DNA of 64,000 bases from Lonsdalea populi (GCF_015999465.1 NZ_CP065534.1:3410001-3474000); one strand, 5' to 3'. Shown: positions 7,100 to 16,015, numbered from the stretch's first letter. The notes: a model not told the origin generated them from the sequence alone. Translations and numbers: made by a program.

Positions 7100-10030
7100 A
7101 TGGCCCGCATCCCCGACTCCGAGTTGCAGCACCTGAAAGCTGCCGTGCCGTTAGTGGAGGTGGTGCGCGCGCAGGGTCGGCAGGTGTTCAAACGCGGCAA
7201 AGACTGGGTGGTGCTGTGTCCGTTCCATCAGGAGAAAACGCCGTCGTGCGTGCTCAGCCCGGAGAAGAACCTGTATCACTGCTTCGGCTGCAACGCGGGC
7301 GGCTCGGTGCTGGACTGGGTGATGCAGACGGAACGCTTAAGTCTGCGCAAGGCGGTGGAACGGCTGCGCGGCGAACTGGGCGAGAATCCGTCTGTTCAGC
7401 CGCTGGTCGGTCAGGATGAACCGGCGGTGTTCACGGAGGATGAGCCGGGCCGTCAGGCGCTGCTCTCCCGCGTGGTAGAGTTTTATCATCACACGCTGCT
7501 GAACGCGCCGGAAGCCATTGTCTATCTGGAGAAACGCCGGTTAAACCATCCTGAGTTAGTCGCGCAGTTCCGCTTAGGGTTCGCCAACCGGACGCTGGCC
7601 TATCGTCTGCCGCCCAAAGCGGTGCAGGCCGGAGCGAAGATCCGCGCCCGGTTGCGGGGCATCGGCATGATGCGCGAAAGCGGGCATGAGCACTTTACCG
7701 GTTCGCTGATCGTGCCGGTTATCACGCCGGACGGCCAGATCCGCGAGGTCTACGGACGTAAAATCACCGAGGGGTTGCGCAAGGGAACGCCGCTGCATCT
7801 GTACTTGCCGGGGCCGCACGGCGGCGTCTGGAACGAACCGGCATTAGTGGCGGGTAAAACCATTATCTTATGCGAATCCCTTATCGACGCCATGAGCTTC
7901 TGGGTCGCCGGCTATCGCAATGTGACGGCGGCGTATGGGGTGAACGGGTTCACGGACGAAATGCGGCAGGCGTTTATCCGGCATGGCGTCAAACAGGTGT
8001 TGATAGCGTATGACAACGATCCGGCGGGCAATGACGCGGCGGTCAGACTAGCTTCCCTGTTAGCCGCTGAGGGGACCGTCTGCTTCCGTCTCGTGTTCCC
8101 GGCGGGGATGGACGCCAACGGCTACCTGTGTCAGGTGGCCGAACCTGAACGCGAGTTCGGACTGTTAATCGACGGCGCGGTGCCGATGAGTGATGCAGCC
8201 GGCACAGACGTGGCGGACACGTTGCCGGAGAGAGCGGCAGCGACGCTGCCCGTCTCATCGTTAGCCGCCGGGGTTGAAGCCGTCAGGTCGGCGCAGGCAT
8301 CCGGGGCGGGCGTGGTGCTTGAGGCGTTGCCGGGCGGTGAGCTTGAGATAGCGCTGTCGGGCCAGCAATGGCGCATCCGGGGCATGGCGCAGGTAAAACC
8401 GGGCGCGGCGGCGCTCAAGGTGAACGCACAGGTACTCGACACGGCCAGCGGCGTGGTGTTCGCGGACAGCGTGGACATGATGAGCGCCCGCAGTCGTGCG
8501 GGCTATGCGAGGTTAGCGGCCAGTGAGTTGGGGCTGGGTGAGAATGATATTAAACGTAGCTTAGGGCGGGTGCTGCTGGCACTGGAGAATCACCTTAACC
8601 AACCAGAGGCCGACAGTGAAACCGTGCCAGAACTGGATGAGGATGCGAAAGCGGAAGCGCTGGCGTTGCTGCGTGACCCGAACCTTACCGGCAGGATAAC
8701 GGACGACCTCGCGGCCTGCGGCGTGGTGGGCGAATCGACCAATCTGCTGGCCGGTTATCTGGCGGCGGTGTCGCGCAAGCTGGACAGGCCGTTGGCGGTG
8801 CTCATCCAGAGCAGTTCGGCGGCGGGGAAATCCTCACTGATGGATGCGGTACTGAACCTGATACCGCCGGAAGAGCGGCTGCAATACTCGGCCATGACCG
8901 GGCAAAGCCTGTTCTATCTGGGTGAAACCAATCTCCAGCATAAAATCCTCGCCATCGCGGAAGAAGAAGGCGTCAGGCAGGCGGCGTATGCGCTGAAGCT
9001 GTTGCAGTCGGACGGGGAACTGACCATCGCCAGTACGGGAAAGGATGATGCGACGGGTAATCTGGTGACAAAGCAGTACACGGTAAAAGGCCCGGTAATG
9101 CTGATGCTGACCACGACCGCTATCGATGTGGACGAGGAGCTGTTAAACCGCTGTCTGGTGCTCACCGTGAACGAGTCGCGGGAGCAGACGGAAGCGATAC
9201 ATGCCTTGCAGCGGCACAAGCAGACGCTGGAAGGGCTGCTGATGGAGAACGAGAAAGGCTATCTGGCGGAGTTACATCAAAATGCCCAGCGGCTGTTACG
9301 CCCGTTAAAGGTGGTGAACCCGTTCGCCAGCCAGCTCACGTTCCTGAGTGATAAAACCCGCACCCGCCGCGACCATATGAAGTACCTCACGCTGATACAA
9401 AGCATCGCGCTGTTGCACCAGTACCAGCGGGAGGTGAAGCAGGTAGAACACCGTGGGCAGGTTATCGAGTATATCGAGGTCGAACGGTCGGATATCGTGT
9501 TAGCCAACAATCTTGCGCATGAAATCCTTGGCCGGACGCTGGACGAGATGCCGCCACAGACACGTAAGTTGCTGATGCTGATACAGGGCTGGGTTGCCGA
9601 CAGCGGGCAGCCAAAGGCGGAATACCACTTTACCCGCAAACAGTTGCGCGACGCCGTGCAATGGGGCGACACGCAGCTAAAGATACACCTTGCGCGGCTG
9701 GTCGAACTGGAATACCTGCTGCTGCACAAACGCGGGCTGACGTTCTGCTATGAGCTGCTGTTCGACGGTGACGCACAGGCAGATAACACGCATCTGTGCG
9801 GCCTTATCGACGTGCCGGAAGCGGTAGAAATAACCGGGGAAGATAACTACGACTCCGCTCGGTCGGGGGTTAATGAAACGCGGTCGGCCTCTGGTCGGGG
9901 TTCAGTCGGTAGTCGGTCGGACAAGGTAAAACCCATCAAGGCCAGTGCTGGCAAGGGTTCTGTGCCATCCGGTCGGGTTAACGGCAAAAGCCCTGTTCCG
10001 GCAGCACACGATAAGCCCGTCGTACCGTAG
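7100..10030 (+). CDS. CHC2 zinc-finger / Toprim / ATPase primase-helicase, module copy 2
   Basis: This 976-residue homologue of the protein at 290-3271 keeps every motif: CHC2 finger at 40-64, Toprim CESLIDA and YDNDPAG, P-loop SSSAAGKSS near 571-579, and Walker B-like ILAIAEEEG. It lacks the 17-residue insertion of copy 1. About the first 125 residues and the last ~170 are the same as in copy 1. The middle differs in scattered residues (for example RLGFANRTLAYRLPPKAVQ), with all motifs intact. This means both copies have been under selection and neither is an obvious pseudogene. Confidence 0.8.
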   Translation: MARIPDSELQHLKAAVPLVEVVRAQGRQVFKRGKDWVVLCPFHQEKTPSCVLSPEKNLYHCFGCNAGGSVLDWVMQTERLSLRKAVERLRGELGENPSVQPLVGQDEPAVFTEDEPGRQALLSRVVEFYHHTLLNAPEAIVYLEKRRLNHPELVAQFRLGFANRTLAYRLPPKAVQAGAKIRARLRGIGMMRESGHEHFTGSLIVPVITPDGQIREVYGRKITEGLRKGTPLHLYLPGPHGGVWNEPALVAGKTIILCESLIDAMSFWVAGYRNVTAAYGVNGFTDEMRQAFIRHGVKQVLIAYDNDPAGNDAAVRLASLLAAEGTVCFRLVFPAGMDANGYLCQVAEPEREFGLLIDGAVPMSDAAGTDVADTLPERAAATLPVSSLAAGVEAVRSAQASGAGVVLEALPGGELEIALSGQQWRIRGMAQVKPGAAALKVNAQVLDTASGVVFADSVDMMSARSRAGYARLAASELGLGENDIKRSLGRVLLALENHLNQPEADSETVPELDEDAKAEALALLRDPNLTGRITDDLAACGVVGESTNLLAGYLAAVSRKLDRPLAVLIQSSSAAGKSSLMDAVLNLIPPEERLQYSAMTGQSLFYLGETNLQHKILAIAEEEGVRQAAYALKLLQSDGELTIASTGKDDATGNLVTKQYTVKGPVMLMLTTTAIDVDEELLNRCLVLTVNESREQTEAIHALQRHKQTLEGLLMENEKGYLAELHQNAQRLLRPLKVVNPFASQLTFLSDKTRTRRDHMKYLTLIQSIALLHQYQREVKQVEHRGQVIEYIEVERSDIVLANNLAHEILGRTLDEMPPQTRKLLMLIQGWVADSGQPKAEYHFTRKQLRDAVQWGDTQLKIHLARLVELEYLLLHKRGLTFCYELLFDGDAQADNTHLCGLIDVPEAVEITGEDNYDSARSGVNETRSASGRGSVGSRSDKVKPIKASAGKGSVPSGRVNGKSPVPAAHDKPVVP

Positions 10031-10076
10031 TGCCCTTATCTGCCGCTCATCCACTCACCACGCAGGACGCGCCGCC

Positions 10077-11129
10077 ATGAGCCAGCCAAAACCACCCAGC
10101 CCGGAAGCCCTTTACCTTAGCCGCCAGACACAGACGTTACGCCAGCACACCGGGCATTACCTCGACCACCTGAGCGCCGCGGGCTACAGCGCCCGCACGC
10201 ATGAAGGTTACCGTGAACGGCTGCTGCCATTCGTGGCGTGGTGTGAAGACCGGGGCTTACGCTATGCGCCACAGGTGAGTCTTGCGGTGCTGGAAGGGTA
10301 TCAGCGCTGGCTGCGGAGTTACCGCAAGGCAGACGGCAAACCGTTAGCCGCAGGCAGTCAGCTTGGTCGTCTGACGGGTATCCGGATGCTGTTCCGCTGG
10401 CTGCTCAGGCGTCACGTTATCCTGTATAACCCGGCAGAGATGCTGACCTTGCCGAAAGAGGAAAGACGCTTACCGGCGCAGGTGCTGAGCGTGGAAGAAA
10501 CGGGCGGCGTGTTGCAGTCGGTGGAGAGCGGTACCGTTATCGGGCTGCGCAACCGGGTGATACTGGAAGTGCTGTGGAGCAGCGGGATACGCAGAGCGGA
10601 AGCGGCGAGCCTGATGCTGAGTGACATCGACCTGAGCCGGGGGGTGATGGCGGTGCGTCAGGGCAAGGGCAATAAAGACCGGGTGGTGCCGCTGGGCGAG
10701 CGTGCGGGTAAATGGTTAGAACGTTACCTGAACCATGCCCGCCCGGAACTGGCGAAACGGTATGACAGCGGCCATCTGTTTATCAGCCACAAAGGAAAAG
10801 GACTGGCGCGGGTGACGTTGACGCAGATGGCGGGCAAAGCCATCCGGGGCACGGGTCACCTCGACAAACCGGGCGCGTGCCATGTGTTCCGGCACAGTAT
10901 GGCGACGCAGATGCTGGAGAACGGGGCGGACACGCGGCACATCCAGGCCATCTTAGGGCATGAGAAGCTGGAAACGACGCAAATCTACACGCGGGTCGCC
11001 ATCGGTCACTTACAGAAGGTGCATGGAAAGACGCATCCGGCGGAGCGCAGGCAGACCGCGCGGCGGAAGAAGAAGCGGGACGAGCGCAGGCCGGACACGA
11101 CAACATCGCCGGACAATAACAAAAAGTAG
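10077..11129 (+). CDS. Tyrosine recombinase (XerC/D-like), module copy 2
   Basis: The translation is the same 350 residues as 3318-4370, with R172, K200, H269, R272, H295 and Y304 all present. Start ATG 10077 was chosen as for copy 1. Two intact identical recombinase genes about 6.8 kb apart give the array both a trans-acting enzyme and long stretches for homologous recombination. Confidence 0.88.
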   Translation: MSQPKPPSPEALYLSRQTQTLRQHTGHYLDHLSAAGYSARTHEGYRERLLPFVAWCEDRGLRYAPQVSLAVLEGYQRWLRSYRKADGKPLAAGSQLGRLTGIRMLFRWLLRRHVILYNPAEMLTLPKEERRLPAQVLSVEETGGVLQSVESGTVIGLRNRVILEVLWSSGIRRAEAASLMLSDIDLSRGVMAVRQGKGNKDRVVPLGERAGKWLERYLNHARPELAKRYDSGHLFISHKGKGLARVTLTQMAGKAIRGTGHLDKPGACHVFRHSMATQMLENGADTRHIQAILGHEKLETTQIYTRVAIGHLQKVHGKTHPAERRQTARRKKKRDERRPDTTTSPDNNKK

Positions 11130-12048
11130 CTCACTCTCTTCAAGGCCTCAGGATGGCGCAGGGCAAAAGGCGCGCCCTCCATGGCGCCCCTCTTGCCTTG
11201 TTCGGCATCGGCGTGTGCGGGGGTAAATGGCCGTCCGGCCAGCGCTACGCTAAATCGCTCTCTGGCCGCACCGTTGCCGGCCAGCCGTCCATTAAACATA
11301 ATGCCGGAGATTACGCGAAAGCCGCTGAACGCGGCCCACGCGTAACACACATTATGTCGGCGCCGTTAAGCGCAAGAGCGCGTTGCGTCTGCGTCGGCCA
11401 CGGTGAGCGGCTGGCCGCCGGGGTTGGCACTCTGGCGCGGCGTGGCGCACAGGGCTGCGCCCTCTGCTGTCGGCATCCTACTCGTTCTTCAGCATCCACG
11501 GCGTGGCCGCCGTCCCTGGCGGCGCAGGCACCGACGTCAGCCTTCAGCCAACGTCAACATCAACCCCGAAAGGGAAGTCGGCCTGACGGCCTCCGCTGAA
11601 GGGCATCACCTCGCCCCCGCCCCAACCCCGCTGCGACTTGCTGCGCCCGGCTCGCAGTCGCCCGCTCCTTGCTCGTTCCCGTGCTCGCCATCTCCGCCCC
11701 GTGCGGCCCCCGCCGGGGGCCTCCCTGTTGAACATCTTCGCTTGCGGGCTTCGCCAGCCCGCCCCCGGCAGACGCTTCGCCGTCCCACAGGCAAGCTGCG
11801 GAACGGCTCGCGCCGCGATAAACCCCGGTTCATTAACACAACGACTAATGGCAGCGGCTGCCGCCGCTGCTATGATGCGGGTCAGGCAGACAGGGACGTC
11901 ACAGCGTGGCGGTAGCGTGTCCGGGGCTAAAAGTGCGCGTCGGGATGTTCGGGTTAAGCTGCTGTTAATGCTGTAAAAAATGCTCTTTAAAAAGCTGTTT
12001 TTATCAGCATGTTAGGTGCGTTAAAAAATACGACGGCGTCGGGATCGT
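11130..12048. other. GC-rich structured non-coding region of the module, copy 2
   Basis: Appears identical to 4371-5289, including the hairpins (shifted by 6759) and the C/T-rich strand bias. No supported gene. That a non-coding region is as well conserved as the recombinase suggests either function or a recent exchange. Confidence 0.6.
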
Positions 12049-12066
12049 CCCTATGACCCGATAGGG
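12049..12066. other. Candidate recombination core site at the Rhs core/tip junction, copy 2
   Basis: Same dyad, ccctat-gacccg-ataggg, as at 5290-5307, again on the PYDPIG codons and just before a new toxin tip. Inference as for copy 1. Confidence 0.5.
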
Positions 12067-12492
12067 GTGTTGGGTGGGGAAAATCTGTATGCTTACGCGC
12101 CGAACCCCTTGACTTGGATCGATCCGTTGGGGCTTGCTAAGTGTGGAACTGGTGAATATAAAGATGTCGGCGGACACCATATACATGCTAAAGCAGGCTT
12201 TAAGAGCAATCCCAAATATGATCCTAAAAAAGGATTCTCAATTAGTCAGGATTACATGGATAAGATGGGGTTAGATCATCAAGCTATGACTTCATATCAA
12301 AGACAGGCGTTCAAGGAACTTTATAATAGTGGGCGGCTTAATACTCTTGCAGAGCATACGAAAATAGCAGTCAATGCACTAGAATCAGGAGGAGCAACGA
12401 CACAACAAGCAAGAAGTCTTGTTGCTGAATCGCTATGGAATTTACGCTCTCAAGGTGCAATCTCTCCCTCAAATATCCCTTGGTATAAGTGA
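12067..12492 (+). CDS. Orphan Rhs C-terminal tip: HNH/Endo VII-type nuclease toxin
   Basis: The frame opens in the Rhs core end ([18 protein letters not shown], then [10 protein letters not shown]) and passes into a toxin domain with [11 protein letters not shown] (His37, His38, His40). This is the histidine cluster of the GHH/HNH-Endo VII superfamily of polymorphic toxins; [12 protein letters not shown] follows. As with tip 1, an in-frame TAA (12022-12024) lies upstream and no ribosome site is seen, so this is a silent cassette. The toxin is unrelated to tip 1 although the module before it is the same. The nuclease class is assigned from the motif. Confidence 0.75.
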   Translation: MLGGENLYAYAPNPLTWIDPLGLAKCGTGEYKDVGGHHIHAKAGFKSNPKYDPKKGFSISQDYMDKMGLDHQAMTSYQRQAFKELYNSGRLNTLAEHTKIAVNALESGGATTQQARSLVAESLWNLRSQGAISPSNIPWYK

Positions 12493-12501
12493 GTTATCGC
12501 C

Positions 12502-12852
12502 ATGACAGATAAAAAGATTTTAGATAAATTTGGTTGTGCCGTTATGCATATGGTTCGTGACCGTTCGATTGATAGGTTTGAAAAAATTCAATTAGGAACA
12601 TTAAAATCACAGAGAGCTATAGAACTACATAATCTATTGTCGGATTTTGATAAAAAGCAAAAAGAGGTAATTAAAGATTTAATTACCGAGTGCGTTGATA
12701 ACGCTATATTTAATTTCCTTTTTATGTTTGAAGAAGATGAAGACAAAAAAATATTAGCATCAGACGTTAATATTAACGAAATAAGTGATGGTTTATCCGG
12801 TGAACTTTTTACAGAAGATGGATGGATAAATAAATTTAGCAAGAAAAAATAA
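12502..12852 (+). CDS. Putative immunity protein for the second Rhs tip
   Basis: A 116-residue, lysine- and glutamate-rich, mostly helical protein starting 9 bp after the toxin stop. I do not recognise the family. Position directly behind the toxin tip, small size and low GC make an immunity role very likely. It resembles neither the first immunity protein nor any enzyme motif I know. Confidence 0.6.
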   Translation: MTDKKILDKFGCAVMHMVRDRSIDRFEKIQLGTLKSQRAIELHNLLSDFDKKQKEVIKDLITECVDNAIFNFLFMFEEDEDKKILASDVNINEISDGLSGELFTEDGWINKFSKKK

Positions 12853-12859
12853 TAAAATA

Positions 12860-12897
12860 AGCCGGAAGCGATCGCAACGATCCTTCCGGCTTATTAT
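12860..12897. terminator. Bidirectional terminator after immunity gene 2
   Basis: agccggaa (12860-12867) / ttccggct (12884-12891), with flanking A- and T-rich tracts, is the counterpart of 6198-6236. The near identity suggests that this hairpin is part of the repeating unit. Confidence 0.7.
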
Positions 12898-12921
12898 TAT
12901 CTACTGTTCAGCGGCGGTAAT

Positions 12922-13260
12922 TTACCGCCCGTTCTCCATCCCTGCCAGATTAAGCCCACCCGGAAAACGGTTCAGCCAGTGCGTGACGGCATTCTCATCA
13001 AACGGCGCGATGCTCAGCGCGTGCAGGTCTTGCCACAGTGCGCGGATATTCTGCACGGTAATCACAATGCAGCCCGGCATGACACGCAACTTGAGCGGCT
13101 GGCCGGTGGTAAATCCCGCCTCAGTGAGCCACTTGCCGCTGATGTTGATGGCGGGCGTGGAAGTGTTGCCCTTGTTGGGCCGATAGCCGACGCGCTGATA
13201 GCGCTCGTGCTGAGAGATTTTAAAAACGGCGGTGTCTGGCGTAGAATGCGCGTCAGCCAT
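12922..13260 (-). CDS. SymE-like toxin-family protein, unit 2
   Basis: 112 residues from ATG 13260 (AAGGAG 6 bp upstream), close to the length of E. coli SymE. The domain is clear: RYQRVGYRPNKGN, AINISGKWLTEAGF and QPLKLRVMPGCIVIT. It has a longer tail than the unit 1 homologue, which it resembles only moderately. The IS element begins ~50 bp upstream of its start, so the XRE gene and module that would be expected next are missing. Confidence 0.78.
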   Translation of the reverse strand: MADAHSTPDTAVFKISQHERYQRVGYRPNKGNTSTPAINISGKWLTEAGFTTGQPLKLRVMPGCIVITVQNIRALWQDLHALSIAPFDENAVTHWLNRFPGGLNLAGMENGR

Positions 13261-13392
13261 AGTCAACTCCTTGTTAGTTGCTTGTGGTGAGCGGCGTGGG
13301 TGAGGTGTGAACTGACCCTGACCCAAAATCCTGCTCCATTCAGAAACAGAATTCCGGCATGATAAAAACTCCCCTGAATGGAGGCGGTGCCG

Positions 13393-13659
13393 ATGAAAAA
13401 GTCACGATTCACTGAAGAGCAGATTGTTTTTGCCCTCAAGCAGGCAGAGCTTGGGACCTCTGTGCCGGACGTCTGCCGCAAGCTGGGGATCTCCGACGCC
13501 ACTTTTTACGCGTGGCGTAAGAAATACGGCGGGATTTCGCCTTCAGAGCTGAAACACATGCGGCAGTTGGAAGAAGAGAATCTCAGGCTGAAGAAGCTGG
13601 TGGCCGACCTGAGCCTCGATAAAGCCATGCTACAGGACGTACTGGCAAAAAAGATCTGA
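13393..13659 (+). CDS. IS3-family transposase OrfA
   Basis: 88 residues from ATG 13393. The helix-turn-helix FTEEQIVFALKQAE...VCRKLGISDATFYAWRKKYGG binds the IS ends, and the leucine-zipper-like ENLRLKKLVADLSLDKAMLQ mediates multimerisation. A slippery A AAA AAG (13647-13653) lies just before the stop in the correct phase for -1 frameshifting into orfB. Confidence 0.9.
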   Translation: MKKSRFTEEQIVFALKQAELGTSVPDVCRKLGISDATFYAWRKKYGGISPSELKHMRQLEEENLRLKKLVADLSLDKAMLQDVLAKKI

Positions 13660-14501
13660 CGCTGGCACGTTTGCGCGAATGGGTCAGGGATTTGCAGGCC
13701 CGTTACGGAGCCAGCGAGAGGCAGGTTTGCTTTGCGCTACGCGTCAGTCGCAGCTCATTCCGCTATCGTTCTGTGGCTGCAGACGACAGCGCGCTGCGCT
13801 TGCGCATTCGGGAGATCACCGAAACCCGGGTGCATTACGGTTACCGCAGGGTACACGTGATGCTCAGGCGAGAAGGCTGGCGTGATAACCACAAAAGGAT
13901 CTACCGGCTCTACAGCGAACAGGGACTGTCGCTGCGCCTCAAACGCCCACGTCGCCATAAATCCGCTCAGCGGCGTCAGCCGCAGCCTCAGGGGCTCTAT
14001 CCGAACCACGTGTGGGGCATGGATTTTGTCTCTGACGCCTTATTCGACGGGCGTCGGCTGCGTCTGCTGACAGTCATTGACCTCTATACGCGCGAATGCC
14101 TGGGGATCTGCGTGGGTCAGAATCTACGCTCAGGTGAAGTTGCAGAGATGCTGAACAGCATAGCGCTCAAGCGACCTTTACCACTATTACTGAAAACCGA
14201 CAATGGTTCTGAATTTGCAGGGAAAATGCTGGATAAATGGGTTTACGAACGGGGTATAAGGATTGACTTTTCGCGGCCCGGGACACCCACGGATAATGCC
14301 ACGGTGGAGTCTTTTAACGGCAGGCTTCGGCAGGAATGCCTGAACGAGAACTGGTTCATGTCGTTGGAAGATGCGCGGTGCAAAATCGAGGCCTGGCGCA
14401 TACACTATAATCAGGGCCGTCCCCATTCCGCGCTGGGATGGATGACCCCTGCTGAATTCGCCGAAAAATCTGCCGGTTGCCAGAATATGCAACCAACCTG
14501 A
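13653..14501 (+). CDS. IS3-family transposase OrfB (frameshift-fused)
   Basis: After slippage at 13647-13653 the frame reads DLTLARLREWVRDLQARYG and continues to 14501. An internal TTG at 13671 could start a separate OrfB. The catalytic DDE triad of the retroviral-integrase fold is present: Asp in WGMDFVSD, Asp in LKTDNGSEF and Glu in TVESFNGRLRQE. Nothing suggests inactivation. Confidence 0.9.
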   Translation, partial: DLTLARLREWVRDLQARYGASERQVCFALRVSRSSFRYRSVAADDSALRLRIREITETRVHYGYRRVHVMLRREGWRDNHKRIYRLYSEQGLSLRLKRPRRHKSAQRRQPQPQGLYPNHVWGMDFVSDALFDGRRLRLLTVIDLYTRECLGICVGQNLRSGEVAEMLNSIALKRPLPLLLKTDNGSEFAGKMLDKWVYERGIRIDFSRPGTPTDNATVESFNGRLRQECLNENWFMSLEDARCKIEAWRIHYNQGRPHSALGWMTPAEFAEKSAGCQNMQPT

Positions 14502-14599
14502 AGCCGGTTATTTCTGATTATGGGTGGATCAGATTTGGGGTCATGGTCAGAAGCCGGTTATTTCTGATTATGGGTGGATCAGATTTGGGGTCATGGTCA
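14500..14599. repeat. Tandem duplication of the IS right terminus (2 x 50 bp)
   Basis: Two identical 50-bp units, each starting gaagccggtt and ending ggggtcatggtca, directly abut. One is the real right end; the other is a leftover end, for instance from insertion beside, or imprecise loss of, another copy. Confidence 0.9.
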
Positions 14600-14703
14600 C
14601 CACCATTTGTACCCGCATCAGTAAGTTGATGTAGATTGAATCAGGTTGACTTATGTTGACTGAAAAAGCGAGGGGAGCCTTGCGGGGACTGAATTTTAGG
14701 CAT

Positions 14704-14727
14704 AAAAAAAGACCTCAGTTGAGGTCT
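14704..14727 (-). terminator. Terminator, probably the ancestral leuX terminator
   Basis: Perfect stem AGACCTCA / TGAGGTCT (14710-14727) followed, on the minus strand, by a run of T. It lies 14 bp beyond the left attachment repeat, exactly where the leuX transcript would have ended before the island entered. Confidence 0.7.
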
Positions 14728-14740
14728 ATTTACATACTAA

Positions 14741-14757
14741 TGGTGCGAAGGCCGGAC
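14741..14757. other. Left attachment site of the leuX island
   Basis: tggtgcgaaggccggac repeats the 3' end of leuX (25178-25195) with one C missing; homology stops after it. It marks the tRNA-distal end of the island. Confidence 0.75.
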
Positions 14758-15001
14758 ACGCAAAATTATGTAATTAATTGAATAATAAAACTTAATACTC
14801 ACCAATCTAACTTGGGTGCCCCCTTTTATGCCCCTACTTCATTTTTAGCCCATGTTTTCAATGAGCTATATCACGTCATTTTATCAATAAGATTAATTCT
14901 TATCCGTTCTGGTTCGATTCCGTGCAACAGATCCTAACCCAACCCCGCGATGACGAAAATGTTGTTCATGAATGGCGTATGGCTATTTTCTGTACCGTTC
15001 A

Positions 15002-15018
15002 CTATACTGAATGTATAG
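15002..15018. promoter_or_regulatory. Candidate operator of the TacA/TacT-type operon
   Basis: CTATAC (15002-15007) and GTATAG (15013-15018) form a short palindrome ~25 bp before the antitoxin start. TA modules of this class are autorepressed by the antitoxin-toxin complex; the site is inferred from symmetry and place. Confidence 0.45.
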
Positions 15019-15043
15019 CTATTCGCTACACAGAGAGGTCACG

Positions 15044-15316
15044 ATGCGAACAGAGACAAAAGAAATGCCGATTAATATTCGTGCTAAAGCATCACAGCGG
15101 GAGCTGATTGATGTCGCCGCTAAATTGCTGTCGAAATCAAGAACAGAGTTTATCCTTGATGCTGCCTGCCGTGAGGCTGAGGATGTGTTGTTGGATCAAC
15201 GGCTGTTTCTGGTCAATGATGAACAATATGATGCTTTCATTCAGGTGCTGGAATCACCTGTCACAGATAATCCGCGTGTGAATGCATTACTGAACAGGAA
15301 ATCTCCGTGGGAATAA
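15044..15316 (+). CDS. DUF1778 / TacA-type antitoxin
   Basis: 90 residues from ATG 15044 (AGAGAGG upstream). The N-terminal ribbon-helix-helix, PINIRAKASQRELIDVAAKLL followed by SRTEFILDAACREAE, binds operator DNA. The C-terminal arm, ending NPRVNALLNRKSPWE, is the part that blocks the acetyltransferase toxin in this family. It overlaps the toxin start by 10 bp, giving translational coupling. Confidence 0.88.
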   Translation: MRTETKEMPINIRAKASQRELIDVAAKLLSKSRTEFILDAACREAEDVLLDQRLFLVNDEQYDAFIQVLESPVTDNPRVNALLNRKSPWE

Positions 15317-15786
15317 CGGCACCTGAATTATTGCTGCCTCAACATGCAGTTGTGGATTTTCATTGTTCCGAGCCGTCATTGAATGAATGGCTGAAACGCA
15401 AGGCGTTAAAAAATCAGACGCTGGGCGCTTCACGCACCTTCGTGGTGTGTGAAGCCGGTACACAGCGTGTGGTGGGGTTCTATGCCCTCGCGTCGGGTAG
15501 CATCCAGCGTCAGGTTGCACCGGGCGCATTCCGGCGCAATATGCCTGACCCCATTCCTGTTCTGGTACTTGGCCGATTAGCCGTTGATGAACGTTATCAA
15601 CGCATGGGGATCGGTGCCGGGCTTCTGAAAGATGCGGTACTCCGCTCCCGCAATGTAGCGCAGCAGGTAGGCAACAAAGCGTTATTGGTACATGCGTTAT
15701 CTGATGAGGCAAAAGCGTTCTACCAATACTGGGGTTTTGTCGCGTCAGAAATACAGGAACACACCTTATTATTATCGTTATGGTAA
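15307..15786 (+). CDS. GNAT acetyltransferase toxin, TacT type
   Basis: 159 residues from GTG 15307, overlapping the antitoxin. The GNAT acetyl-CoA loop is RYQRMGIGAGLLKDA and the conserved Tyr is in FYQYWGF. Relatives acetylate the amino group of charged aminoacyl-tRNA and stop translation. It probably stabilises the island. The protein appears intact. Confidence 0.88.
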   Translation: MGITAPELLLPQHAVVDFHCSEPSLNEWLKRKALKNQTLGASRTFVVCEAGTQRVVGFYALASGSIQRQVAPGAFRRNMPDPIPVLVLGRLAVDERYQRMGIGAGLLKDAVLRSRNVAQQVGNKALLVHALSDEAKAFYQYWGFVASEIQEHTLLLSLW

Positions 15787-16015
15787 TAAATTTTTATCAA
15801 AATAAAGAGGGTTTATGTAACGCCTTAATCACTGATAAAGAAGAGAGTAACATGCTAAAAATGACAAATAGCCAGGCTGGCGAGCAAACATTTAAGCATG
15901 CTGATTTAAAATAAATGGCGTCATTTCCCATCAGTATTAGTCGAAGGTCAATTACTTAACGTTATTAGTCGCGACCAGATCTTATGGTCTGCCAATCATG
16001 ATAGCGTCTGGCACC

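Larger units (their letters stand above)
6811..12074. repeat. Rhs-associated primase/recombinase module, copy 2
   Basis: Partner of 1-5315. Both ends look identical to copy 1 (6811-7476 and 9470-12074). The central ~2 kb of the primase gene is diverged, mostly at synonymous sites, so the copies are old but their flanks have been kept uniform or recently exchanged. After 12074 the sequence changes at once to a different Rhs tip. The repeat may begin before 6811, but the window does not show the matching part. Confidence 0.85.
13313..14599 (+). mobile_element. IS3-family insertion sequence with doubled right end
   Basis: Left end tgaccctgaccc (from 13313) and the complement of the right end, tgaccatgacccc, form imperfect terminal inverted repeats typical of the IS407/IS51-type branch of IS3. 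It encodes orfA and orfB with a frameshift signal. The right-terminal 50 bases occur twice in tandem (14500-14549 and 14550-14599), so the element proper is 13313-14549 and an extra right end follows. No clear target duplication is seen. It interrupts the region upstream of symE-like gene 2. Confidence 0.85.
14600..15043. other. Gene-free stretch spanning the left island junction
   Basis: No gene is supported here. It holds the terminator at 14704-14727, the attachment repeat at 14741-14757 and the antitoxin promoter. At about 14908-14922, ggttcgattcc resembles a tRNA T-arm and may be debris of an earlier tRNA-targeted insertion. Confidence 0.5.

Noticed and set aside
1..12074. Tandem repeat as an assembly artefact
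   Set aside because: The middle of the two copies differs at many sites and the following tips are unrelated, so the copies are real and distinct.
14500..14599. Two tandem 50-bp repeats as a CRISPR array
   Set aside because: No spacers and no cas genes; the units are IS right ends.
14908..14922. T-arm-like ggttcgattcc as a tRNA gene
   Set aside because: No acceptor stem, anticodon arm or D-arm can be built around it; at most a remnant.
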